A DNA stretch of 64,000 bases from Rhyacophila brunnea (taxonomy: Eukaryota; Arthropoda; Insecta; Trichoptera; Rhyacophilidae). Shown here in pieces: positions 42,501 to 57,500 of the stretch; within the stretch, counting starts at the first letter, position 1, and each line of letters begins with the position of its first letter. Under the pieces are notes generated by a model that was not told where the DNA came from, made no database searches, and was given only the letters and a program-made list of their open reading frames with translations. The stretch spans positions 124,001 through 188,000 of the forward strand of contig JAGYXB010002078.1 of NCBI GenBank assembly GCA_022495005.1. The letters run 5' to 3'. The position numbers were made by a program, and so were the translations under genes.

Positions 42501-45500
42501 AAAGTACTCTTTTGAAGAATGGGTGACAGAATAGGATCAAGGGTTTCTCCAATCTCTTCGATGAGGACAGGAAGTCCAAGTCGTATACAATTTTCTATCG
42601 TACGCATATAGTTGAAGTCAACCAGTTTGATTACTTTCAATTCGTTTTGTCGCTCCATATTTCGTATCCACCTGTTGGCCTTTGATAAAAATGTTTATTT
42701 TTTTGTTGTTGTAACAAATCGCATTTAGACTTGACCGGACGGAGAATTGGACGTCCAGACAGTTTCTTAAGCTTACTAAAAACTATCACATGCTCACTAT
42801 GATATCGAAGACAATTGGTAATCAATACATATTACAAAACAATATATATACATATATATTATAGACATGAATCATTAATCAATAGTTGTATTGATGTGCA
42901 ATGCTTGCACGTCGTAGTCGGTATATTGTCCTATACATTATATACCAAATCATGTATGGTCATTAATGGTTGAGAAAAAATAACAGTTAATAATAAGCAT
43001 TGCATATTCAGGGGCCAAAGGTTGGTACGACTTTAGTGGAAAATATCTGATAATAATGACAGCGATGTTATCAGATGATAACAATCAATATCAAATGTGC
43101 TTAATGAAATCTAATCATTGTTATATTCTGCAATGGTTCACGAACAACGCGTTTATTTTTTGATCTCGAAACTATACGACCATCTCTTTCCGGTAAACTG
43201 TGCTGCGGTTAAATGTAAAACGGATGATTTACACGCGCTCCTTTCACATTATTCGGTATTGACCGTATGGCAAAAAATCGAACGGTCAAAATCCAAATCG
43301 ACAACAATTAGTTCACTTTCTTTTCTCACTATACGGTTTATGCACGGTTTTTTCTGTCACGAGCTCAGTTTGTGGTTGAGTATTGTACTGTTTGGTTAAC
43401 ACCGTTTAATAACAATTTTATAAAAGCGTGCATTAGGTCACCTACACCACTGGGTCATGTCCGGCCACTGTGCAATGCAGCGCCAATTCCCGGCTGCTAT
43501 ACGGCGCCGTTTTGGATTTTAACCATCGCCGTGTAATGTGAAAAGGGCCATGCTTTTTTTCGCACCACTACAAGAATGTCGCCGTTCGATTTTTAGCCTT
43601 ACGGTCAAAACCGAATAATGTGAAAAGAGCCGTTTGAAAGAAAAGACATTGCGACACTTTTCTTGCTTCGCGAACACTTGATGTTTGTAGACATACGACC
43701 AATTTTAACATCAATAACGAAAGAGTAATTTACATTTAATTATTGTTGAATGTATAATCACCTGCTCTTGCGGATCAATCATGAGTGGCCAACGTCCGGC
43801 TTTTGTCACCAATATTCCGCTCTCTATCGACATTGGATCATTCGGAAGGCCAAACGTATTCCATTGCCTTATCGTGTACCAGTTGGAAAGTACTGTAATC
43901 AAACTAAACGACCGAAATTAAATAAATAATAATTACATTATTCTGTCGGACATTTCAAGCTTACCACTTTCGAAGCAGCGGAAATTAGAATTTATATTTA
44001 AGGTAGGTACCGTGAAGATAAAGAATCCAAGTTCAAAGATGACCAAGATGAATAAATTGTCTATTGAACAAGCCTAGAACATAGATCGACTGAAAACTAC
44101 GCAAAATTAATTAATATGGCATTTCCACTGACTGGCAGTGTAGTATGATTAATTATCCGTTATGAAAAATAGCACCACAATGACGTATGTGTTGAGCGTT
44201 TACAATTCTTGGAATTAGCTTAAATTTCATGGCCAAATATTTCGTAAAATTTATAATAAACATTACATTTGTTTATTAAGCTTAATATGACCTTCAAAGT
44301 CATATCATGCAACCCGGGGAGAATAGTGTTAATCATGTTTTTATTATCGAGCGAAATTAAGTGTAACTTAAAAACAAGTCATATGAATCAGAGCTTCAAA
44401 CCGGAACTGAATCAAAAACCGAAAAACTGTTATTGTTGTCGGAACGAAAACCGGAACATGTTCAAACACGCGCGTTAACATGGCCTTACTCCCCACTCCA
44501 GTTGTCATTCAGTTGCCATAGGCACAACAAGACATACGCCTTGGTCTTGGTAACATTTAAAAATCAATCATGCCGAGCTTAACCGAAAACCGGAAAAAAC
44601 ATTATTTTTCGGAACCGAACCGATTGGTTATTTTTTTGAATAGGAATCATAAACGACTCATTTATCAAAATTTGATCACTTGTTTGCACTTCTCTGGAAT
44701 TTTTCACTAGGCGCCAATAATTTTTGATGGACACTATTTATCTCAAGATGTTTATAGATTTTTAAATAAAAATATAGCACACTAGATCAAGCTTTCTTGA
44801 CAAAAAAACTTAGAGGCAGATTGATTCTCATATAATATGGCATATTCAACTAAATGAGGGTTGACACTTGTTATCCCAAGCACTTCAATTCTTAATCACT
44901 AGTTATAACAAGAGCGTTGTAGCGGAGCTCCGAGCAGGAGCATTGAGCAGTGGAGCAATGGTGTGCTACCCGAAGTACCGAAAATTTGTACTGCCTTCAC
45001 TGTTCCGATATTTTTTTATTATTATTAAATTTTCATCCTAAAATTCAATGAAAATACTATATTTGACACTTTGCAACAATAGAATTATTTGAAATACGGC
45101 AACACTGCCGAGTAATTAATAACCTCACCCTTTTTGACACTTTAACAGTGAAAATGATGAATAATAAGCCTTATTTAAAAAAAAATAACATTTGTATACA
45201 TAATATAATACTTATTAAAACTATTTACCCGGGGCGGAGCTGGAGCAAGTATTAGGTCTCGGAGCTGAGCTGGAGTGGAACAACTCATAAAAAGATCCGC
45301 TCCAACCCTCTGGTTATAGCTGTCTATAAATGAAGTCGTGTTTTTAACGACTTCTCGGTGACTCACCTAAAGTTTGGTGATGTAGAAACGTTGAGCGATG
45401 CACATTTATTCAACCAATTTTCAATCATCTTTTGTCGATATCCGATCGGGAAAGCGCCGAAATAGGCGACGCAACCAGCTGCGATAATTATGTCACCGGA

Positions 45501-48500
45501 CGCGCAGTTCAAATTGTTTGTCAAAACCTGCAACAGTAAGTACATTTATGATCAGACAAAGGCACTCATAAATTGCGTTAGAAAACAATCTCCAATGACT
45601 ACGTTTAGTTGTAGCAAATATTATATTCACAGACCAAAGTTAAAATTATTAGACATGATAGAGGTACCTATGCCTGCGTAAATTATCGGTATTGGAATTG
45701 ATTTAAACGAAATGAATACAAAAATTACTATAATAATAAAAATACAACAAAATATAGGTAGAAAAAATACATGCAGATTAATCACAATGAAGATCGAGCT
45801 CTGCTATATTATGGACTCTCAATCTTTTTCGATTCGCAACACCTTTTTACAATGGCCTGTGATCCCTCACACAATGACACAATCTATACTATAATTTCTA
45901 AAATTATATAAGCCTACTTAAAATTGGTATCTATTAATTAATTTATTACTGTGGTAAGGGATCTTTTTCGATACAATAACCTCAATAACTTAAATTGATC
46001 CCTTATGACACGATAACTACGTGTTCAGATGATTAATTCTTATGTTTAATGGTCTTTAACAATGACATTAATATGGACGAAGCATCTGGAAAATAAAATG
46101 ACACTCACTTTGTGTCGGGTCTGCCGGGTGGCGAAATTCATATTTTAATATCGGTATCCTACGCTCAAATGAACATTCTGATTGCAAGCGGTCTGGCGAC
46201 ACCGCTGGGTCTGCCCATACAAAATTTCTGACTGTCAGGTTTCGACTCCGCCGTTATTATTGTGTTACAAAATGCCAATGTGCCTAGTTAAAATTGTAAA
46301 AAAAATCTACTAAACACTCCAAGAAAGATGGGATATCACTTTTCATGTGTTAGTATTATTTATTATTGATAAAATGCCATTTGATATTGAAATGTTTATT
46401 CAATGCAATTGAATGACAGAAACCATTGGACAGACGCCTGTGATGCGCTGGGCTCACTTGCGTCTAATCTCCGAGAATTCGTAAGTAACCGATTATCTGT
46501 TTTAACGCAATGACACTAATACGCCATTACAATAAAGGTTATATTACTATATATTCTCGAAGCTTGTATCGCATAATGGAAATGGTACGTCATATGGTCA
46601 CGTGACGTCTACCTATACATCTGTGAATGACTTTCATGCACAATTTCTCGTGCGCGCCGATATGAAGTGAGTTGTCCATTTAATATGTCATTGGTTTTTA
46701 ATGACTTTTATATCATACTAAACCAAAACATACGTAACTAAGCACTGGTATGATAATAAAATAATAATTGGGTGCTATAGAAATTTACATATTATTTACA
46801 AATGATTTCGAGAAGTAGGTTCATTATGATAATATTACAGTCCAGCATCTATACTATAATTTGAAGAATATATTTGGATGTTTGTACCGTCGTGTCGGTT
46901 TTTCTTTATACAAATCCATACGCGCAATCGGATTTCGACAAAATTTGGAGGGTAGACGGCAGCTGACGAGCCGGAGTGCGTGGTGGGTCTCGAATTTCAG
47001 ATTTAACCCGTTGCACTTCGGGGATAGTTTTACGGTTTTTGCGGAAAAAGGCTGCCGCGTATAGGTCCTTGAAACGCGGAAGTTAATGTTGCAACCCCTA
47101 TTTTTATTGAAAATGTCGCTAGACTGTGTACATTTAAAAAATATTGGCGTTTATTTCAGCTCAATCGGAGGTCAAATGGCAGAAGTTGGATGCAAATAAT
47201 TGTGTTATTAGAATCGCTTATCGGTAGGTAGCCAACCGAGCCGGCGCGGCGCGGGCGACGCAGTGCTGCTAAATTTTCTAACGAATCCAATTCAAAAAAG
47301 CTTCCATCGCGTTTCCGTGTTTTTTTAAATTCAATCCTTTGCCCTCTATGTATTAAATTTAATTTTTTTAATTTTCAAATATTAAACCATTCCATTCCCG
47401 TGCAGCGCCGGGTGATACGTACTGCTAGTATATTATATTACAAGGCATTTTTAATATGGTGAAAAAAAACATGTGAATCATTTTAATATTTTCTTTCTCG
47501 TAACTGTTTTTTTCATGTGGATTATTAATTACCTTCTAGCATTGTATAGATTCTACTAAATGCAAATAAAAGTAATTGCGTCTAAATACACATATAAACA
47601 AACATTTTACTGTCCAAAAATAATCAATATTCGACACATATTGAATTAATTAATTTTTTATTTAATGAATAATTCACAAGATTTAAGAATGTTATATTCT
47701 TTTTATTGAACATACATAATTTTGAAAAAACTTAATACAAAATATAATATAACCAACAGAAAAATTTATTTTGACACCCAGCAGGATTTAGGATGCCTAT
47801 ATAGCAGTTTGGTCGATGTGAGTAGGCGCGTATCCAGAGAGACGCAGATTAGATTCCTGCTGGGCGTCGTATCTGTTTTAAAATTATATATATATATTGA
47901 TTGAACTGTTTAAAAATAATTTTAATGATATGGAATTTGGCGTCAGAGTCTTGGTTCTAAATTTACTGTTTAGTAGTTGGGGACTTCTTGCATTGGTTGG
48001 GAACATTTGGTCTGGAGGGGTATAAAGTCTATAATATAAGTTGATAATATCATTATGAATTAGTTGTACCTTGACAGACTCTTCCCACCGCGATTGTTCA
48101 TCAGCTAAGGCCTGAGTCAGTCGTGATGCTCTGATTAATCGATCTCCAGCTAAATCAACGTTGGCCTGCAAACGTTTCTTTTCTGACTCCGTTTTAGCTA
48201 ACGATGCCACCATTTGAGAAAGATCACTTTCCACTGTCATTAGTATTTGTTGCTTCTCTCGGAGTACCTTCATGACTTCCTTCATTTGAGCCTCAGCCTG
48301 TTGTTGTCTAGAGAGATAATTTAGAAAAAAATATGGGGAAATTTCATACCTAATCTATTATGGTTTGGTTAGGCAGGGTTTAATTGAATTATAAAAACAA
48401 ATCAGCTCTATCTAAAAATTATATTGTATTCTTAGTTAAATTAAAACAAATAAGTATAACTGACAAAAGTTTGTGTGCACTATTTATCTCGGATTTAAAC

Positions 48501-51500
48501 AACCTACCTCCACCCTTCGCCACTGGTCGATAGTATTAATATAATACATAATTAAATGTTGTCAAAAATCCCGTACCCCTTTGGTTTGACAGCGTCGATA
48601 GGATTTTATAAAATATTTGATCAAACTAACTTTTTAATCTTCGGTTCCACGATCTTAAATACTTTGGCATATGTATCCACGGCTCTGACCCAGAGACACA
48701 TGGATCGACACACTTTGGAGACTTTCTCAATAATGTGCGGCTGAAAGTCTTTGTGGTCAACGTAAGTCTTTATTTTCTTCAATATACTGCCTGGGATATG
48801 ATCTTTGTCATATTCTTCTAAATTCTTCAGGAGGTTTGAATCTCCGAGAACTTTTTTTGCCGAATCCCAATCGGTTCTAAAACAAAATATGTAGAAAAAT
48901 TAAAAATTGTAGCAATATAGGTACATATTATATAGATAAACGTGTAATCCATTTATCGACGAACCATAATATCACGGCTCTCCAAATCATGGGAATATCT
49001 TTAGGTTGTGTGTAATGGCTCCAGCAACAGAAAATGAAAACTGATAATAAATTTTTCAATAATCAATACATATCAGTGTTGCCAACCGGAAACAAAATTG
49101 TAGTCCAATACTGTAATATATTTTGATTCCTCAAAAAATGTAAAATAGTAAGTTAGCTATACAAAAACATTACGCCAAATATGCTAGACATACTATATTT
49201 TGAAGAACTTAATACAAGAGAATTATGTCCTATATTTTTTTCAGAACATAGTCAACGTCATTGCACTCGAATCAAGTCTCTCGGTTAATTAATATAATCA
49301 ATCTCTTGATCACATCGAAACTTTGTACTATAATAAGCATTATAAAATATGGCTTCACTGATACGTATCTAAAAATATTACAGAGTTTACCTACTTGAAT
49401 ACGTGTATTAATTAAGGCGCTAAGTACCAAAATAATAAAAACTGACATTTTTATAGAAAAATGTTCTACATACCAACGCCAATCACTTCAACTATAGTCT
49501 AAATGCCTCAAGCAAGTCAAAAAAATACAGCAAAATAATTAAACCTGTCGACGTTGTAAGTCCGTTGGCGTGTTTTATTTATAATGGTGTAAGTAGCACT
49601 GCAGTGGTTAACGGCATTCAATATTAAATACAATACATTCAATATTGACACTTGCGAGTTCTTAATAGCTAAAATTATAGAAGCTGCCGTGATTGCTTCA
49701 CACTGTAAAATTACATTTTTCAAAAGGTCTGCTTCATGAAATTTTACTGCAATGACTCGGTATTTTGTAACTACAGGCAATACTACTTTTTGGTACTTAG
49801 AGCCTTATTTAATACACGTATTCACTTAATAAACTGAATTTTAATAATACATATGACCACGAAATAATATGTAATAATAAGGTGAGATCTTTTAACCAAA
49901 TCACATTTTATAACATTTTTTTAAATTGTAAGTTTATCTTTGACTTAAAATAAAAAATATTTTTCTTTTTAATGTTTTCAGATAAGTATATATTTATTAA
50001 TTAATACAGTTCAAATTGTAAATTATCAAAAAAATGTCTCAAATTGCAAGCTTAGTATTTTTCCGCTAGGTGCCTATAAGTAGTAGGTAGAGGATTCGCC
50101 TTAAGTCGCTCGACCATCGTGGGCGTTAATTTTCAATTTAATTTAAAAGTTATTATGAATTATCAATAAAATGTAGTTTAATAAGTTTATTCGAACGTTG
50201 TAGGAAGATTTTTTGATTATTCATAGTTATAATCTCTATATATATAAAAATCTCGTGTCACGATGTTTGTGGTCGAACTCCTCCGAAATGGCTCGACCGA
50301 TTTTTATGATTTTTTTTATGTATATTTGTTAGGTATGAGAATAGGTCAACAAGTATATTTCATACCGCTAGGTGATTAGGGTATCTCTATCCAGAAAAAT
50401 TTTCTTTTATTTTTTTGACAATTTTTTTTTTGTATTTTTTTTATTATTTGGCATAAAAAAACACCTATAACCTCAAATTTTCACTTTCCTACCCCATCCT
50501 CCCATTTTTTAATCGCGATTTTATTATTTTTGTATGAACAAATTTAACCGTCGTTCGTATTTCAAACAGAACGAAATTATTTATGTTGTTGAATGACAGA
50601 TGGCACTACGTCCGAGAAGAATTCAAGAGAAGCGTCGCGTCATTTTGACATTTCATTCGGCAAATCACAACGCAGTGCGTGCAAAATTTTGTACGATTTA
50701 TTTTAATTTATCTATTTTTATGTGCGTGTATTACAGTGCACAATGCCAGCAAGACGCAAGGGGGGCCATTTGGGCCGTCGAACGAATAAAGCAACAAACA
50801 TGCGAAATAGTAGAGTAGAAAGAACAGACGAACAAATCCAACAAGATAACAAAAACGTGCGTGTAAGCATGTCGCAATTGCGTGCATCTCAATCACAAGA
50901 GGCACGAGCTGAACGAAATCAACAACGACAATTGGAACGGAGCCAAGCGCGCCGGTTCGTAGTTAACACACGCAGAGTAAATGACCGACAACGCCAACAA
51001 GTACATCGAACATTTACATCCGCTTCGTTCCTTCAACTCGCATTCGAGTACGAGCCAGATATTGAATATTCCGCTCATCCGAAAGTGCTGATTGGTGCTA
51101 TGGACAAAGAATGTCCCCATTGTCATGCGCTCAAATTCAAACATGAGTCAGCCGGGATGTGTTGCGCATCAGGAAAAGTGCAACTACCAGAAATTGAGAT
51201 ACCACCAGAACCATTGAACAGCTTGCTCATTGGCACGGTTCCAGATTCAAACCTGTTCCTGAAGTACATTCGCACATTCAATTATTCATGCTTCCAAATG
51301 ACTTCGTCCGGAGCAACAGAAATAGTTCACAATACTGCGGCAAATGGTCAACAATTCCATTCTACGTTCAAAATCAAAGGTCAAGTATACCACAAAGTAG
51401 GCTCATTGCTGCTAATGCCAAACGAACCACATACATTTTTACAAATCTACTTCATGGGCGCGGCGGTGAGGACATCAATCATGTGGATGCACGTTGCGGC

Positions 51501-54500
51501 TACAATAGCCTCAATTCGCCTAATGCCAGGCGCATCGTCGGCAAACTGGACGCCCTGTTGAAAGAGCACAATGAATTATTGAAATTATTCAAAGCAGACA
51601 TGCACGAATTGCAAAGTGACAATCACGCTATTGTCATCAATCCTGATAAAACACCAGCTGGAGAGCACGTACGTCGATTCAATGCGACTGTTGTTGACGA
51701 CATTGCTGGAATCATGGTTGGCGACCGCACATCGACGCGAGAAATCGTGATTCGAAGAAGAAACAATAATCTGGAGTTCATCGCTGACACACACCGTTCA
51801 TAGGACGCTCTCAATATCCGCTAATTTTCTGGAAGGGACAAGACGGATATTGCATAAACATTAAACAACGAGATCCTGTCACAGGTAATTCATTCATTAT
51901 GAACATCATTACTCATTTTGAATTGAGAAAATGAATGGTTGATGTTTTTGTTTTTTTATCGGCGGTCATCGTCTACAGTGCTCTATTCCTCTTTCTGTCA
52001 TAGATCCCATCCCCACACACTTACGATACATTCGTTACTTTTTATTTAACAACCAAAATATTCACTAGAAATAATTTATATGGCAGAACAACGTTTGCCT
52101 GGTCAGCTAGTATACTTATAATATTTTGTTAATTTAAAAAAAATATATTACTCCTCTGGAATCCATAAATATGTTAAACTGAAAATTCTTTTTATTTATA
52201 TCACTATGTCTGACGCACACTACAGTATCTACAAAAAGAAGACTTTATTGTTTTAAGAATATCCGAATTCTGTCATAAATATACTCAAATTATGAATAGA
52301 GCCTGACAGATAGGATAATTTTGGTACAACATCTGTACTTAACAAATTTTCGGAAAAATTGGGCAAGACTGGCCCTGAGGTATAGATGTAGGTACCCAGT
52401 GTAATAACACATCAAAGCTTCATTCGATTTTCAGTTTTAGTGGGCCGTACATTTTAGTATTAATATTTTTTAAATACTTAGTCAAGCTACAACAATAGAA
52501 ATGGCGTATTTCAAAAAAATACTACCTTATTCATAGGTCAATAATTATTATAAAACAATCATTATTCGTAGGATGTTTATCACATTTGAATGGTCAAAGA
52601 CATAGCTTATAATCAGTATCTTTAGTATTATCTTCAAATGTGTAAATCGTGCTCATTTTTTAAAAATAACAAAATGCCTAATTCTTGTAAAATTTGGGAT
52701 CACAGAGATTATAAATATATTTTTTTTTCGTAAATATTTCATAATATAATGTTAACATTAATTTTACTAATGGATTAATAAATGCGTTTAAAAATTAAGA
52801 AATCTAAAAAATCTTAATACCACTGCACATGGATGTACTGAAATATTACTATATTCTAAAACATTAGATCGAGAGGTTTAAAAGAATACTATTTTATGAA
52901 ATAAAAATACTTTATGCAGTCATCACATGTTTAAAATAAATATGATGATACTCGTAATAAAGCTACAAAATTATATAAATAGATTATCTACAACGTTTAA
53001 GGAATGTCCAGGCTTATGGTCTGAAAATACCATAAAACCTCCATTTTGACCTACGTGGCGCACGTGGGCCGTTAAAATCACGGCTAGGGATTGCAATACC
53101 GAATGAATATATCAATACCGGTATTTTGGCATTTCTTATTGAATATCGGTATTCGTTAAAACATATTATTATAGAAAAAAAGATGTACCTACCTATCAAT
53201 AAATATAACTATTAAAATCTATTTGAAACACTATTTTATATCAACCTAAAGTACCTACCTACATTTATTATGCTGACCTTTGTAAATAATGTGTAGGTAT
53301 AGATCATAATATTTTAGAACTGCTAATTTTTACAAAATATTGTCTGGGTACAGAAAAATCTATGTTTTGTTTGGAAATATTTGCCATGAATGTTTTCTTT
53401 TTCGAAATATGATGTTAATTCATCGCGACAATTCTATAAGTATATTTAAGGGATTTTGTTTTAATGTTATTTAACTTTTGTTGGTTTCAGTCAATATATA
53501 TATTTGTGTTCTGGCAGCATAAAACTTATACACTAAATTTAATATAAAATACAGTAGCAAGTAATGAAAAAATAACATTGAATTCATTTTTAAAAACATA
53601 TACGTGTATGCTTTTTTAGTACCAAAAATACCGGTATTTTAGATTTTAGAAATCGTTACTTCAGTATCGATAAATAATTGAATAATACCGATATTGCAAT
53701 ACTTAATCACAGCAACTAAAACTCTATGTTACTCAACTACATAATAATATTATGTTGCTGAAAGCACAGTTTATTATTTTCGAATAACATCTAAATATTC
53801 ATAATAATTTTCTTCAACATTACACTGAATAAAGTTACAGAGCCGATGATAACTAAATGGATAATGTATCAGCCCACAATGTCGTGGGTCCCGGGTTTGA
53901 ATCCTGGGTCTGGCAATAAAAACATGTTTATTTTTCCAATGGGTGTTTGTACGCAGTGCCGATCTATTAGGTTTAGCAAGTGGCTAACATCATTCTATAT
54001 ATATTTTGAAGAATCAAATTTATCTGCGAGTACAATTAATTGTGTCCACGCGGTAAATTTTTCGGATTATGATACTGAGAAAATTTACGTTGCGAGAGCT
54101 GTCGCCAAAAAACAGTTATTTTCTATCTATCACATAAACGGTAATTAAATCAATAAAATCCCATTGTTATATCTTAGAATAAATGGAGCACGATTATATT
54201 TTTATCATGACAAAACAATATAATATATTATAGGTAACACGACATTTAATGAACAACAATTTTACTGACTTTGCACCCAGAAGCACACAAATGGGCTCCA
54301 TAACAAACTTGACAAGTGCAGGTGGCTTCTGGAATACTCGTAATTCATTAATGTCAGCCTTGTTGAGACTTTTGAGCGCATGCTGAGCGGCTTCCATTGC
54401 TGGCATCGCTTGCTCGAGGTCCCGAGATGCATCATCAGCTAATTCTTGAGTTGTATTAGCTTGTATCTGATTGAAAAACGTTTTTTTTTCATCCAAAATC

Positions 54501-57500
54501 CATACAATAATTATTTAAAGCAGTGTATCATAATATGATGTCAAAAAGTAAGATTTTCGGGAAAATACAATTTAAGATTTTTCACTGGTTTTATGTCTAT
54601 GGACTTTTTGGATTCCGGAATTTCAGCCTTCTTCATAATCAATCTTAATTGGTTCTGAAAGATACTATTATACTTTAGTACCTACTTACAATATAATAAT
54701 TGTGTAAATCGCACATAAGATTCACTGACAGATTTATAATGGTTTTAAATCCAAGTTTCTATTTTTAATAAACCATTTCTTTTATTCAACGATATTTGAC
54801 AATATAACATTCCACATATTGAATACCTACTAGAAAAATCCACATTTGAAAAAAATACGACGCCCGACAGAATTTGAACAATAATTACCTAATGACCTAC
54901 TAGTTTAAATAATAATTGTAATTAAGTAGGAAGCACGTAGCTTAATTTATTGGTTAAAGCATATTGGCGCGATACCAGTGGCTATACGGGTTTTAATCCC
55001 GTCGGGCGTCGTATTTTTTTTCAAATGTGCTTTTTCTAATAAGATGTATATTATATATGGGATGTTTTCAAGTTATGTTCAGAGTTTCTATTGTTAGATA
55101 TTATATTTCTGTGTTAATTTGGTGATAATTGAGTTACTTGACACTAAATTATCTTAGTGTTATGCTGAGCATAGGTTCATAGACAGGTCCATAGACCGAA
55201 AAAAAGAAATTAAGTTACGTAGTGTATATAGCAAAGAAATAATATTTGGGAAATTTAGGCACGCGTATGTTCCGATTGTATAGTTATTTATATCTTAGTA
55301 TAGCTGCTGTGTGCTACTTGAAATAATCAATTAGTACCTTTGCTTTTTCCTCATCTTCAACAACTTCTTTCCTAACTGCATCAGCTTGGGCTTGTTCTAT
55401 TCTAAGCCTCGCCACCATTATTTCAGTAGCTTTCGATTTTTCCACAAGAACAGGCTCCATCTCTTTCACAGACTTTTCCATTACTCTAACAATGTCATAC
55501 GTTTCATACAGTTTCTAAAAAAAATAAAAATAGAACGAATATGTACAAGTCGATGAATATTAATTTTCGGTGTGGCAATAAGTGTGGTGAAAGTGGCTAA
55601 TTATGTGATTGTATATTATCTATACATCGAGTTGGGTTTCGGGAATTTTCAAGAAATTTTCGAGATTTTCAATCCCGAATCTCGAGAATTGAAATTTTTA
55701 ATATTTCGGGAAATCCCGGATCTCGAGAATCTTTTCTCGGGAATCGGGATTTCTTTATTATCAAATATTAATTGAAAAACGATTTTTATATATGAAAAAA
55801 GTAGACAGAAAACATAAAACGTTCATAGACTGATCGGGGCATTTAACACAATATTAAGCCAACTTCGACTCAAAATGAGCGCAATTTTTCAACGTTTGGG
55901 AATTTTGTGTCTCAAAAACGTACGCGATTGTCAGACGCAGCGATTGACAGTCTGTGTTTTTTGAAATCCTATTTTAATAAGTAATGTTTTGAATTATTTT
56001 TGTTTTCTTATTTCTATTTGTTTGTCTTTTCTGAAATTTGTCTAGTTTTACACTGATTTAGGATTTTTTACAGGTTTTTTTTAAATATCCCGATATCTCG
56101 AGAATTCTCTAGAATTCTTTTCTGGAAACTGGAAATCCCGAATCTCGAGAATTCAAAATTTCATCATTTCGGGAAATCCCGAATCTCGAGATTGAGATTT
56201 TCTCGGGAAATACCCAACCCTACCTATACATAACTGTTTTCAGTTTCGTGTAAATGGGGTCTCATTTTAAAGTGAATACCAGGTTCCTTGACATTTTATT
56301 AATTGACATTTTTTATATAATATAACAAAATATTGTAAGTTTATGTTTGTCTTTAAAAAAATGTTATTAATGTTTATAGATATGAACCTACATGTTAATT
56401 AATTGAAACAATTTAAAATTAAATTTATCGATAATCTGGCTGAAATTATAAGCTTCATATTTTTTCCGCTAGGACCCTCTGATACGATACGCATTTAACT
56501 ACTTAATAATTACGTATTAATTCCACGAATAAAATGTTTTTAGTGTTTGAACCAGAGCGTTGGAGCGGAGCTCGAAGCAGGCACACGGATCAGTGGAGCA
56601 ATGGGGTTTTTTACCCGGAGAAGGAGCGAAGCCGGAGCACCGAAAATTTCTAGTTTTCCACAGCTCCAGATGTTTTTTTTAAAAATTTCCAGGAAAATTG
56701 TTCATCTATGGAGGGTATGGGTAGGCGTAAAGTTAAATCGGTTTTTGGGGCTATTAATCCCTATCCAGAATGAATTCAAGCGGCATGTCGGGTCGTATCC
56801 AGTATACCTGCTACCCATGCGAGTGTCGAGAGGTTATTTTCAGCACTAAAATTAATTCTAAGTGAAAAGAATCAGATAATGAAAGAAAATTTACTGTCGA
56901 AAATTTTGTTTAAAACAATCACTGCTAACCTTTTAATTACCACATTTAAATAACACGTTAATTGTATCTAATGGCGGTGTTAGCACTAAATGAGTTAATT
57001 GAATTAGTAATGAAAATGATGAATAAACCTTATTATAAAACTACTTATTTTTATATTTTTTTAACATCTGCATAATAATATAATACATATTAAATTTTTT
57101 TACCCGGAGCGGAGCCGAAGAAAATGTTAGTTCCCTGATCGGAGCAACTCAAAAAAGAGACTACTTTAAACGTAAACAAGTCAGGCCAAAATAATCAAAT
57201 TACATACATATTATATTGTTATAATAATAATAAGAATATTTTCTACACCATGTCCATGGGATATAATCTAATATTAAAATGCTTATAACTCTGTACACAA
57301 ATATGTTACATTAGGTATTTGAATCTTGTTTTATACATTAATAAAATTATGTCATGATGATGAAAAAACTGAACATTTTATAAAATTATGTATCTATTGT
57401 AGTTGCTTAATCCCGAGTGCTTCAATTAATTCATGGTTTAAATGTTTTTCGACAATAGCTACAAATAACTTGTTATCTACCTGTAATCCATTTGATATTC

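Noticed and set aside
43118..43399. 93-codon plus-strand frame
   Set aside because: It runs across the left arm of a foldback repeat, and its sequence has no domain-like pattern.
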